Shown in pieces: positions 42,241 to 52,627 of a stretch of 53,890 nt of DNA. The notes below the pieces were generated by a model, which was given only the letters and a program-made list of their open reading frames with translations, did no database searches and was not told the origin of the DNA. The stretch's first letter is position 1; the number at the start of each line of letters is the position of its first letter. A program made the translations under genes and the position numbers. The stretch comes from an uncultured Kangiella sp. GTDB taxonomy: Bacteria; Pseudomonadota; Gammaproteobacteria; Enterobacterales; Kangiellaceae. The stretch is taken from contig CATNCP010000018.1 of NCBI GenBank assembly GCA_950096615.1, positions 1-53,890 on the forward strand, written 5' to 3'.

Positions 42241-43896
42241 ATGGAAAAAGTTTGGCTAAAAAATTATCCAGAAAAAGTACAACAAACAATCGATATTGAG
42301 CAATACGCCAATCTTACAGAGATTTTAGCTGAAACTGTTGAGAACTACGGTGATAAACCTGCTGTAACGAATCTAGGCCTTACTTTAACTTACCAAGAGC
42401 TTGCGCAGAAAGTTGATGATTTCGCCGCTTATTTACAAAGTGATTTAGGCCTTGAGAAAGGGGATAAGTTGGCGCTGATGATGCCTAACTTATTGCAGTA
42501 TCCGATTGCTTTGTTTGGTGCCCTGAAAGCTGGTTTGGCTGTGGTGAATGTTAACCCGCTTTATACACCGCGTGAACTTGCTCATCAGCTTAATGATAGT
42601 GGCGCTAAGTCGATCGTGATTTTGGCGAACTTCTCTAACACTCTAGCTGAAGCTTTGAACAAGGTTGAGCTTGATAATATTATCGTGACTCAAGTAGGTG
42701 ATATTTGTCCTCAGCCGAAACGTTTTATTGTTAACTTTGTGGTTAAGTATATTAAGAAGATGGTGCCAAAAGCGGACTTGCCTGAAACCATCAGTTTTGT
42801 GGACGCGCTAGACAAAGGTGCCAAAAAGACTTTCAAACCTGTTGAGATAGGACATGATGATGTGGCTTTCCTCCAATATACAGGAGGGACTACAGGTGTT
42901 GCCAAAGGGGCTGTATTAAGTCATAAAAATATGGTGGCTAACGTTCTGCAAACTTACGCTTGGATGGGGCCGTTTTTAAGTGAAGGTGATGAAACCATTA
43001 TTACGGCATTACCTCTGTATCATATTTTTTCGCTTTGCGTGAATTGTCTGCTATTTACCAAAGCCGCTGGGCATAACATTTACATCACTAACCCACGCGA
43101 CATGAAAGATTTCTGTAAAACGCTGAAGTCTTATCCATTTACAACTTTAACCGGCGTTAATACTTTATTTAATGGCTTACTGAACCAAGAAAGCTTCCGC
43201 CAGTTAGACTTTTCTAAGTTAAAGCTTACGGTTGGTGGCGGCATGGCCGTTCAAAAATCAGTTGCTGAAGAGTGGCAGAAATTAACCAATACACCGCTGT
43301 TGGAAGGTTATGGCTTAACGGAAACATCGCCAGTCGTTAGTATGAATCCCTTAGATTTAGAAGCTTACAACGGGACTATTGGGTTGCCAATTCCTTCGAC
43401 TGATGTTCAGATTCGTGACGAAGAGGGCAACGAACTTGGCTTTGATGAGCCTGGGGAGCTTTGGGTTAAAGGTCCTCAAATAATGGTTCAGTATTTAGGG
43501 CGCCCAAAAGAAACCGATGAAGTGCTACAAGATGGTTGGTTAGCGACAGGCGACATGGCAACGATTGATGAGGATGGTTATCTACGAATTGTTGATCGTA
43601 AGAAAGACATGATTTTAGTATCTGGCTTTAATGTTTATCCTAATGAAATTGAAGATATTGTTGCTTTGCATCCTGGTGTGTTAGAAGTTGCCGCCATTGG
43701 TGAGCCTGATGATGTTAAAGGCGAGGTTGTAAAGATCGTCGTTGTTAAAAAGGATTCATCCGTCGATAAAGATACTTTGATTGCACATTGCCGCGAACAT
43801 TTGACGGGTTACAAGATCCCGAAAGTGGTGGAGTTCAGAGAAGAGCTGCCGAAATCAAACGTCGGAAAAATTTTACGTAAGGAACTACGAAAGTAG
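42241..43896 (+). CDS. fadD: long-chain-fatty-acid--CoA ligase
   Basis: Activates exogenous long-chain fatty acids at the inner membrane for beta-oxidation. 551 residues (E. coli 561) starting MEKVWLKNYP as in FadD, with P-loop YTGGTTGVAKGA, EGYGLTETSP, WLATGDMATIDEDGY and the catalytic-Lys region KSNVGKILRKEL. It is followed after 8 bp by rnd, the same neighbour as in E. coli. Probably FadR-controlled. Confidence 0.97.
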   Translation: MEKVWLKNYPEKVQQTIDIEQYANLTEILAETVENYGDKPAVTNLGLTLTYQELAQKVDDFAAYLQSDLGLEKGDKLALMMPNLLQYPIALFGALKAGLAVVNVNPLYTPRELAHQLNDSGAKSIVILANFSNTLAEALNKVELDNIIVTQVGDICPQPKRFIVNFVVKYIKKMVPKADLPETISFVDALDKGAKKTFKPVEIGHDDVAFLQYTGGTTGVAKGAVLSHKNMVANVLQTYAWMGPFLSEGDETIITALPLYHIFSLCVNCLLFTKAAGHNIYITNPRDMKDFCKTLKSYPFTTLTGVNTLFNGLLNQESFRQLDFSKLKLTVGGGMAVQKSVAEEWQKLTNTPLLEGYGLTETSPVVSMNPLDLEAYNGTIGLPIPSTDVQIRDEEGNELGFDEPGELWVKGPQIMVQYLGRPKETDEVLQDGWLATGDMATIDEDGYLRIVDRKKDMILVSGFNVYPNEIEDIVALHPGVLEVAAIGEPDDVKGEVVKIVVVKKDSSVDKDTLIAHCREHLTGYKIPKVVEFREELPKSNVGKILRKELRK

Positions 43897-43904
43897 GTCA
43901 TATA

Positions 43905-45059
43905 TTGAGTCGATTTGAATTAGATCACCACTCTGAGTCAGTGGCTGTTGAGAAGGTTACTTCTGAACAGCGACTGAATGAGTTATGCCAATCTTGGTTA
44001 AAGCAAGATGTATTAGCGATTGATACTGAGTTTGACCGTACCAATACTTTTTTTCACAAATTAGCCTTAATACAAGTTTATGATGGTGATGAAATCTATT
44101 TGATTGATCCACTTGTCATTGACGATTTGAGCGCTTTTGGTGAGGTTCTGAAGCAAGAGAGCACTCTTAAAGTCTTGCACAGCTGTAGTGAAGATTTAGA
44201 AGCGTTACACAACAGTTATGGCTTCCCGATGAACTCAGTGTTTGATACGCAAATTGCCGCAGCTTTAAGTGGTTTAGGTCAGATGCTGGGTTATGGCAGT
44301 ATGGTGGAACTTTTGTTAGGCTTAACTCTCGATAAAGAACACACCAAAACAGATTGGTTAGTGCGCCCTTTAAGCGAAGAGCAAAAAATATACGCGGCAC
44401 AAGACGTACAGTTTTTACTCCCATGCTTTTTTCGTTTGCGTGAAAAATTACTCGAAAAAGGCCATTATGGATTTGTATTAGAAGATACTCAGTCCATTTA
44501 TCAAGCCATTGCTCATCTAGATGATTTTGACCATGCTTACTTAAAAGTGAAGGGTGCATACCGTTTACAGCCAAAGCATTTATTTCGCTTGCAGAAAACT
44601 GTGGCTTGGCGGGAACAACTGGCTCGTGACAAAGATATCCCTAAAACTTTTATTTTTCGCGACCACCATCTGCTAGAAATTTGTCAACATCCTAAACCTT
44701 CCACTGGGCTTTTACTCCAGCTAGGTTGTAATCGAGGCAGCATACGCAAGTATGGCTCGGAGCTATTGAGCATCATTGCTCAAGCTGACAAGAGCGACTC
44801 TTCAGAGTGGCCGCAGCCGGTACTAGCATTCCATAAGCTACCTTCGGCTAAACAAAGGCTAAAAGCTTTAAAACAAGAAGCTCAGCAAATTGCTGAGGCT
44901 AATGATATCCCCGAACAAGCATTAACCAGCAAACGTCTGTTAGAATATGTGATACAGACTGATTTAGGGGTAATGTCACGCCCAAACCAGTTCTGGAATG
45001 GTTGGCGTAAAGAATTGCTCCAGAAGCAATTTGAACAACGCCTGACAGAATTTTCTTAA
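43905..45059 (+). CDS. rnd: ribonuclease D
   Basis: 3'-5' exoribonuclease that trims tRNA and other stable-RNA 3' ends. 384 residues (E. coli 375). DEDDy exonuclease motifs: AIDTEFDR, HSCSEDLEAL and YAAQDVQFL; then two HRDC domains (about 210-300 and 310-375). The start is TTG 43905 with AGG upstream, 8 bp after fadD. ycgL follows after 27 bp. Confidence 0.95.
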   Translation: MSRFELDHHSESVAVEKVTSEQRLNELCQSWLKQDVLAIDTEFDRTNTFFHKLALIQVYDGDEIYLIDPLVIDDLSAFGEVLKQESTLKVLHSCSEDLEALHNSYGFPMNSVFDTQIAAALSGLGQMLGYGSMVELLLGLTLDKEHTKTDWLVRPLSEEQKIYAAQDVQFLLPCFFRLREKLLEKGHYGFVLEDTQSIYQAIAHLDDFDHAYLKVKGAYRLQPKHLFRLQKTVAWREQLARDKDIPKTFIFRDHHLLEICQHPKPSTGLLLQLGCNRGSIRKYGSELLSIIAQADKSDSSEWPQPVLAFHKLPSAKQRLKALKQEAQQIAEANDIPEQALTSKRLLEYVIQTDLGVMSRPNQFWNGWRKELLQKQFEQRLTEFS

Positions 45060-45086
45060 TCTAATCGACAAGAGATATTTACCGCT

Positions 45087-45371
45087 ATGATGTGCAGTGT
45101 ATTTAAAAGCGCAAAGAAGCCTGATACCTATTTATATGTTCCTTACGAAGCTGACTTTGATGAATTACCAGAAGGTCTCACTAGCGTTTGGGGCGAACCT
45201 GAGCTGGTGATGCATATTGATTTAGATAAGCGTGATAAATTAGCGTTAGTTGATATCAATGAATTAAAATCCAAACTTGAAGACGATGGTTATTACTTAC
45301 AGATGCCGCCAACGCAAGAAGAGTTAGCTGGCTTAGTTGAAAGTAACTCTAAAGCTCCTATCACTCGATAG
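45087..45371 (+). CDS. ycgL: YcgL domain-containing protein
   Basis: A 94-residue cytoplasmic protein of the YcgL family: CSVFKSAKKPDTYLYV at the N-terminus and GYYLQMPP near the end are the family hallmarks. Biochemical function is not established. ATG 45087 and ATG 45090 are adjacent and equally possible. It sits between rnd and ycgN as in many gammaproteobacteria. Confidence 0.95.
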   Translation: MMCSVFKSAKKPDTYLYVPYEADFDELPEGLTSVWGEPELVMHIDLDKRDKLALVDINELKSKLEDDGYYLQMPPTQEELAGLVESNSKAPITR

Positions 45372-45380
45372 CTCACTATT

Positions 45381-45839
45381 TTGCCTCGTTCAATTGATAA
45401 ATTTTGGTTGACCACGCCATTGCATGAAATGTCCCACGAGCAGTGGGAGTCTTTATGTGATGGTTGTGGTAAATGTTGCCGCATACAGTTTTTGGATGAT
45501 GACGATACGATGCTAATGCAAACAGACGTGGCATGCGGCTTGTTAGACACCAAAACTCTCCGTTGTACTGATTATGATAATAGACTCAGCAAAGTGCCTG
45601 ACTGCGTCCAAATTACCCCTGAAACCTTAAAAGACTATTACTGGCTGCCGGCAAGTTGCTCATACAAAGTGGTAGAGCGAGGAGGGGATTTAGCAGAATG
45701 GCATCACTTGATCTCTGGTGAACGCAATACCATCCATCAACAAGGTCATAGTTTGCAAGGAAAGCTGGTCAGTGAGAGAGACGTTCCAGAAGAGGATGTA
45801 GAAGATCGAATTATAGAATGGATTGCTATAACTGATTGA
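45381..45839 (+). CDS. ycgN: YcgN family cysteine-cluster protein
   Basis: 152 residues of the YkgJ/UPF0260 type with a CxxCxxCC cluster (SLCDGCGKCC), further cysteines in VACGLLDTKTLRCTDY and WLPASCSY, likely binding zinc or an Fe-S cluster. The N-terminus KFWLTTPLHEMS aligns with E. coli YcgN, so the TTG start at 45381 is accepted although its ribosome site is poor. It starts 9 bp after ycgL. Confidence 0.93.
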   Translation: MPRSIDKFWLTTPLHEMSHEQWESLCDGCGKCCRIQFLDDDDTMLMQTDVACGLLDTKTLRCTDYDNRLSKVPDCVQITPETLKDYYWLPASCSYKVVERGGDLAEWHHLISGERNTIHQQGHSLQGKLVSERDVPEEDVEDRIIEWIAITD

Positions 45840-45905
45840 TATTTAGCCTTTTTGTATGCGTTTTAAACGTTTTTAAAAAAAATTAAATAAAATTGAAAAA
45901 AAGAG

Positions 45906-45934
45906 TTGACGAGATCCGAGAACGCCAGTAATAT
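45906..45934 (+). promoter_or_regulatory. tRNA-Asp promoter with UP-like element and GC-rich discriminator
   Basis: TTGACG (45906-45911), 17-bp spacer, TAATAT (45929-45934), followed by GCGCC. The 40 bp upstream are almost all A and T, as in rRNA-type UP elements. The GC discriminator suggests stringent control. Confidence 0.9.
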
Positions 45935-46008
45935 GCGCCTCGTTGACCGATGAGGTCACCCAGCAAAACACTCTAACAAAGCACTTTCGGTACTAAGTTA
46001 GACATCGC

Positions 46009-46085
46009 GGAGCGGTAGTTCAGCTGGTTAGAATACCGGCCTGTCACGCCGGGGGTCGCGGGTTCGAGTCCCGTCCGCTCCGCCA
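46009..46085 (+). tRNA. tRNA-Asp (anticodon GUC)
   Basis: 77 nt. Acceptor GGAGCGG pairs with CCGCTCC, discriminator G, encoded CCA at 46083-46085. The anticodon loop has GTC, and the T loop is GGTTCGAGTC. The leader from the predicted start is about 68 nt. Confidence 0.98.
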
Positions 46086-46091
46086 ATATTT

Positions 46092-46119
46092 AAAAAGCAG
46101 CCTTATGGCTGCTTTTTTT
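46092..46119 (+). terminator. tRNA-Asp terminator
   Basis: AAAAAGCAGCC (46092-46102) pairs perfectly with GGCTGCTTTTT (46107-46117) around TTAT and ends in seven T residues. Confidence 0.95.
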
Positions 46120-46585
46120 GTATCTGTCGCAAAAAGGACGAAAACTTGTGTGACTGTAAGGAACCCACTTTCGAGAAAGTGGTACTCCACAAAATCAGCC
46201 GGAACGATTTTAATATCGGATATTCGCGAAGATGGTCACGAAGTTACCAATAACAGGTGACTCTCGGAAACCATTGTGGCGAGACTTTATTGGTGATTCC
46301 ACTGCGGTATTCACATCCTCTATTTATTGGTAGCTCTCTTAGTCTTGAGGCCTAATTATATTAACTCGTTTTGTTTTTAGTGATCTATCATCTTACTTAA
46401 CGGCTTTTTCCCAATCTTCACTTCTTTTAATTAGTATAACTAATTCTTTTCAAAGGAAAATTCCTTAAAATCTAATATATGAAATTTATCTGAGTGATAT
46501 TCAATTATTTTGTTGACCTACCAATTTCTTTTAACTAGAATCCGCGCCACTTATCTACACACCTACACACATGGAGATTTTTAAG
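46120..46585 (+). other. noncoding, hairpin-rich stretch after tRNA-Asp
   Basis: No credible gene. Hairpins: CCACTTT-CGAG-AAAGTGG at 46165-46182; a nested stem GTCAC (46235-46239)/GTGAC (46257-46261) around GTTA-CCAA-TAAC (46243-46254); CTCG (46263-46266)/CGAG (46280-46283) around CCA/TGG; and GTGA (46293-46296)/TCAC (46311-46314). The rest to 46570 is AT-rich and probably holds the promoter of the outer-membrane protein gene. Like 10196-10452, this lies just behind a tRNA terminator. Confidence 0.55.
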
Positions 46586-47386
46586 GTGAAATTTAAATTA
46601 CTTACAGCAGCTGCAATTCTTTCGACGTCAATGTCAGTTTCCTCAAACGAGTACCAGTGGTTCTCAGAGCTAGCTTACAGCAATATTGATGCTGGTAGCG
46701 GTTCAGTTGACGCATTATCGCTAGAAGGTCAGTACTTCTTCGATAACAAGAAAGCTTTAGGTCCATACAACGAATTTGAATACATCAATAAAGTTAGCAA
46801 CATTGATGCTTCATACAGCAACATCGGTTTAGGCGATTACTATGTGACTCAAGCGTCTGGTGAGTTCTTCGTCAATAACTTTTTATTGGGTCTTGGTTTG
46901 TCTGACGACAAGTTCGGTGACAATCCAAAAGACTTCACTTTAGGCTACTTGTTCAGCGATAACTTCTTAGTTCGTGTTGACGCTGTAGACCCGGAAGAAG
47001 GCGATACGGTTTACAACATCTCTGCAGCTTATAATCACCAAATCAGCGCTACTGATTACATTGGTTTCACTTTAGCGACTGATGATGATACTGATGTTGT
47101 GTCTTTGTCTTCTAAGTACTTCACGCACCTAGGCGATGATAACTACTTAGCAGCTGAGTTCTCGATCGTAGATACAGACGTAGACAACTACTGGTCTTTA
47201 GGGGCTAGTTACTACTTCAGCAAAGCAACTTCAGTATTCGCGTCTTTAGACGATAACGATTTGTATGAAATTGGTGCTAGACATTTCTTTGATGAGAACA
47301 TTTCGCTTTATGGTGCTTACTCATCACAAGATGACAGTGGTTTTGATATCGATACATATACTATCGGTCTTACTGCTCAATTCTAG
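46586..47386 (+). CDS. putative porin / outer-membrane beta-barrel protein
   Basis: A 266-residue exported protein: signal peptide (about 1-19, ending near SVSS), then repeated amphipathic beta strands with many Asp, Asn and aromatic residues, and a C-terminal Phe (GLTAQF) typical of outer-membrane barrels. It resembles the 'putative porin' family of marine gammaproteobacteria. GTG 46586 is preferred because GGAG (46573-46576) lies nine bases upstream; the in-frame ATG 46571 overlaps that site. A terminator follows. Confidence 0.85.
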   Translation: MKFKLLTAAAILSTSMSVSSNEYQWFSELAYSNIDAGSGSVDALSLEGQYFFDNKKALGPYNEFEYINKVSNIDASYSNIGLGDYYVTQASGEFFVNNFLLGLGLSDDKFGDNPKDFTLGYLFSDNFLVRVDAVDPEEGDTVYNISAAYNHQISATDYIGFTLATDDDTDVVSLSSKYFTHLGDDNYLAAEFSIVDTDVDNYWSLGASYYFSKATSVFASLDDNDLYEIGARHFFDENISLYGAYSSQDDSGFDIDTYTIGLTAQF

Positions 47387-47415
47387 ATTTAGTTCGAACT
47401 GTTAGTTAGTCATTT

Positions 47416-47442
47416 AGCCGAGGATTTATCCTCGGCTTTTTT
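47416..47442 (+). terminator. terminator after the porin-like gene
   Basis: GCCGAGGA (47417-47424) pairs with TCCTCGGC (47429-47436) around TTTA, followed by TTTTTT. Confidence 0.92.
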
Positions 47443-47590
47443 GTGTCTTAGAAAAAATTGCTTAATAGAAAATGAAGAGGGTAGAGAGTGAGGTAAAGTA
47501 ACGAGATGGTCAAAGGAGAAGTGCTAAACTTTTTGAGTGAGACCTTAAATAAAGCATTGAGCAGAGATTTATTACAGTATTGGTCAATAA

Positions 47591-47614
47591 AAAAGGCAGC
47601 CGAAGCTGCCTTTT
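47591..47614 (-). terminator. sppA terminator with UUCG tetraloop
   Basis: On the minus strand AAAAGGCAGC-TTCG-GCTGCCTTTTTT folds into a C(UUCG)G-capped stem with a T run, 17 bp after the sppA stop. Confidence 0.92.
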
Positions 47615-47630
47615 ACTTACTAAATAAACC

Positions 47631-49502
47631 TTATTTAACTTCACACATGCAATGTAAGTATGCATGGTTGGGGTCATTGTAGTCTGTTACTAGCTTATAC
47701 GCTTCACGTACTTGTGAGCTAATAGCGTTAACCAGTGGGTTAGATTGCGCTGTTAAGGCCTGAACCTTAGCTGTGTCACCAGACGCTTTTGCGTTCTGTA
47801 GGATGTCACGCAGCATTTGTTCGGTTGGGTCTATCTCGCGCTTCACAAAGCGTACTTCATAATCGCTAACGTTGGCTAATTTCGCAGCAGACTCAACGGC
47901 ATCATCCAAGTCACCAAGCTTGTCTACTAGACCTAAACGATGTGCATCTTCGCCCGACCAAACGCGACCTTGTGCGATTTGATCAACTTCTGACTTAGTC
48001 ATGTCACGTCCATTAGCAACAAGCGTTAAGAAGTCGTCGTAGCCTTTTTCAATATTAAGCTGAATAACTTCTTTTAGGTCTTCAGAGATGCCTGACATAA
48101 CATCGAAAGAGCGTGCCCACTTTGTAGTGCCAACGCCATCGCGGTGAACGCCTAACTCGTTTAGAGGCTGTTCAAAGGTTGGAACCATGCCGAAGATACC
48201 AATCGAGCCTGTAATGGTTGTAGGGTGAGCCCAGATCTCGTCTGATGTCGCAGAGATCCAGTAACCACCGGATGCTGCCATGCCCGCCATAGAAGTCACT
48301 ACGATTTTACCTTCTTTCTGCGCTTGAACGATTTCACTGCGAATAACTTCTGAAGCGAAAGCACTGCCTCCAGGGCTGTCTACGCGCATAACGATAGCTT
48401 TAACTGAGTCATCTAGACGAGCCTTGCGAATCAGTTTCGCAGTACTGTCGCCACCGATAGTGCCTTCTTTGCGGCTACCGTCGACGATTTCGCCTTTGGC
48501 AACGATGACAGCAATTTTATCTTTACCGCTTGGCATATCGATTAAAGGACGGCGAGCTTTTAAGTAACTCTTGAAACCGATAGCTTGATAAGAGTCTTCC
48601 TCGTCGTTGAATCCAACCAGGTTAATCATATAATCGCGGAATTCAGCGCGTGTGATTAATTTATCGATAAAGCCATGTTCAACAGCAGCCAGAGCACCAT
48701 CGCCATCATTTTGCTTGATGATGTCTAAATAGTTTTCGATAAAGCTATTCATGTCTTCTGCTGACTTTCCACGCGAAGCTGCGATGTCGTCTCGCATATG
48801 TTTCCACAAATCGCCTAGCCACTCGATGTTAGCTTCTTTAGCGGCTTCTGACATGTTGTCGCGCAAGAAAGGTTCCACGGCGGACTTGAAAGTACCAACG
48901 CGGAATACGTGGACATTCACGCCTAAGTTATCCAATGCTGATTTGTAGTAGGTTCCTGTGCGCGCCATACCCTCAAACATCAAGCTGCCTTTAGGGTTCA
49001 TGTACACTTCATCAGCCGATGATGCTAGGTAATACTGACCTTGTGAGTACCAGTCGCCGACAGCGATAACTTTTTTGCCTGAAGACTTGAAGTCGTTGAT
49101 GGCTTCGCGCAAATCTTGATATTTACTAATACCACCGTAAGCACCCATCAAGTTATTAGTCTGGAGCACTAGAACACTGATGTTGTCATCATTCTTGGCA
49201 TACTCAATCGCATCCAATAAATCATACATCGATGTTTCAGGATTCTTTGTTCCTTGTGCATCAGCAATAACTTCCTCAATCGGATCCATATAGGTCGTTT
49301 GTTCGACCAGAGTACCCATTGGGTTTAAAATCAGTGCTGAGCCTTCATTCACTTTCGGTAGGTCAGGGCCGCTGACGCAGCTTCTTACCGTGAATACTAA
49401 AATAGTGATTGCGATTAGGCCGATGAGTAAACGACCTGCTACATCTACAGTCTTCCAAATGCGGTAAAAGAATCTACCGATCATTGAGTTGGGTTTTGAC
49501 AC
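47631..49502 (-). CDS. sppA: signal peptide peptidase SppA, 67K type
   Basis: Inner-membrane serine protease that degrades cleaved signal peptides. 623 residues: one N-terminal membrane helix (about 21-40) and two tandem S49 domains. The catalytic dyad is split as usual: Lys206 (VGTFKSAVEPF) in the first domain and Ser411 (AGMAASGGYW) in the second, close to Lys209/Ser409 of E. coli. The last 20 residues are His/Cys-rich (HAYLHCMCEVK), an unusual end. It is transcribed alone, leftward. Confidence 0.97.
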   Translation of the reverse strand: MSKPNSMIGRFFYRIWKTVDVAGRLLIGLIAITILVFTVRSCVSGPDLPKVNEGSALILNPMGTLVEQTTYMDPIEEVIADAQGTKNPETSMYDLLDAIEYAKNDDNISVLVLQTNNLMGAYGGISKYQDLREAINDFKSSGKKVIAVGDWYSQGQYYLASSADEVYMNPKGSLMFEGMARTGTYYKSALDNLGVNVHVFRVGTFKSAVEPFLRDNMSEAAKEANIEWLGDLWKHMRDDIAASRGKSAEDMNSFIENYLDIIKQNDGDGALAAVEHGFIDKLITRAEFRDYMINLVGFNDEEDSYQAIGFKSYLKARRPLIDMPSGKDKIAVIVAKGEIVDGSRKEGTIGGDSTAKLIRKARLDDSVKAIVMRVDSPGGSAFASEVIRSEIVQAQKEGKIVVTSMAGMAASGGYWISATSDEIWAHPTTITGSIGIFGMVPTFEQPLNELGVHRDGVGTTKWARSFDVMSGISEDLKEVIQLNIEKGYDDFLTLVANGRDMTKSEVDQIAQGRVWSGEDAHRLGLVDKLGDLDDAVESAAKLANVSDYEVRFVKREIDPTEQMLRDILQNAKASGDTAKVQALTAQSNPLVNAISSQVREAYKLVTDYNDPNHAYLHCMCEVK

Positions 49503-49660
49503 GTCTATTCCTTCTCTTACTAGTTAAAATTACAAAACTGCGCCAATTCTAACCAAATTGCTCAATTTATGACTAGTGTATAAATGTAACGAAATAATAA
49601 CTCATTGTTTTTTAAAGAATAAATATCGGATTGTTTTGTAATGAAATATGTCCGCAAACA

Positions 49661-49689
49661 TTGCAAGATACTGGTTATACCAGTAGACT
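49661..49689 (+). promoter_or_regulatory. fadH promoter with FadR-type palindrome in the spacer
   Basis: TTGCAA (49661-49666), 17-bp spacer, TAGACT (49684-49689). The spacer holds TACTGGTTATACCAGTA (49669-49685), a palindrome with perfect 7-bp arms and the CTGGT-N3-ACCAG core of the E. coli fadB FadR site. Binding here would block RNA polymerase. Confidence 0.75.
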
Positions 49690-49707
49690 TAAGCTCAAGA
49701 CCCGTGA

Positions 49708-51753
<2,046 letters not shown>

Positions 51754-51774
51754 AGAATAGGCATATAGAGCAGA

Positions 51775-52506
51775 ATGAACCAAGCAGAAGACAATCAAGT
51801 AGAGAGTCAAGTAGAGAACCAATCAAAGGATCACTCGGAACACGCAAGAGCGCATCTTGACGTTGAATTAACCGAACATACCTATAGTATCGGCGAAGAA
51901 ATCGCCAATGCCATGAGCCATGCAATTGGCGCATTGTTAAGCGTTGCGGCCATGACCATGATGATCATGAGCTCGCTAGAACCGCTAGACGGTTGGAAGT
52001 TAGCCAGTGGGATAGTTTATGGTTTGAGCCTCGTGGTTTTATTCACGACGTCGACGCTATACCACAGCTTCCAACCTGAAAACCTGAAAAAGACGTTTCA
52101 AACTCTAGATCACTGCGCCATATACTTCCTGATTGCTGGAACCTACACGCCGTTTGTTCTAGTCAGCCTCAACGGTCTGTGGGGCTGGTCGTTATTCGGT
52201 GTCATATGGGGACTCGCGATATTTGGCGTGACCTTTAAAGTGAAATTTAAGCAACGCTTCCCAAGAGTATCGCTAATTACTTACATACTCATGGGGTGGG
52301 TCATTGTCGTCGCAGCACCAGAAATGTTGGATAAAGTAGCCCCGGGCGCATTATGGTTACTGCTTGCAGGCGGTTTATCCTACACCCTCGGAACCATATT
52401 CTACGCAGCCGATCGCAAAATCCCCTACAACCACGCCATCTGGCACCTCTTTGTTCTCGGCGGCGCCGTGTGTCACTTCCTCGGGGTTTATTTATACGTT
52501 TATTAG
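51775..52506 (+). CDS. hemolysin III / YqfA family membrane protein
   Basis: A 243-residue protein with seven predicted membrane helices and PAQR-superfamily features: EEIANAMSHAIGA, STLYHSF, LDHCAIYFLIAGTYTPF and a C-terminal HAIWHLFVLGGAVCHF. The conserved His/Asp residues could form a zinc site as in PAQR receptors. The hydrophilic first 35 residues are Gln/Glu-rich. It starts 21 bp after fadH and may be co-transcribed. Confidence 0.94.
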   Translation: MNQAEDNQVESQVENQSKDHSEHARAHLDVELTEHTYSIGEEIANAMSHAIGALLSVAAMTMMIMSSLEPLDGWKLASGIVYGLSLVVLFTTSTLYHSFQPENLKKTFQTLDHCAIYFLIAGTYTPFVLVSLNGLWGWSLFGVIWGLAIFGVTFKVKFKQRFPRVSLITYILMGWVIVVAAPEMLDKVAPGALWLLLAGGLSYTLGTIFYAADRKIPYNHAIWHLFVLGGAVCHFLGVYLYVY

Positions 52507-52514
52507 GCAAGTGT

Positions 52515-52550
52515 AACCTCGAAAGAACGTCAGTGATTTCGAGGTTTTAT
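52515..52550 (+). terminator. terminator after the hemolysin III family gene
   Basis: AACCTCGAAA (52515-52524) pairs with TTTCGAGGTT (52537-52546), loop 12 nt, then a short T run. Confidence 0.75.
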
Positions 52551-52568
52551 GTTTATTGTTATCTTTTC

Positions 52569-52595
52569 CCTCGATTACGCTTTCGCTAATCGAGG
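52569..52595. repeat. second hairpin with the same CCTCGA arms
   Basis: CCTCGATTA (52569-52577) pairs perfectly with TAATCGAGG (52587-52595). It shares the CCTCGA..TCGAGG ends with the terminator just upstream. No T run on the minus strand, so its role as terminator for the leftward gene is doubtful. Confidence 0.5.
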
Positions 52596-52627
52596 CTACG
52601 AGTACTGACAAAGTTTAAAACATCATT

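Noticed and set aside
44167-44574. 135-codon frame antisense to rnd
   Set aside because: It covers the conserved exonuclease domain of rnd on the other strand and shows no protein family features.
46213-46320. Leftward open frame of about 36 codons after tRNA-Asp
   Set aside because: Too short, no start with ribosome site, and it overlaps several hairpins.
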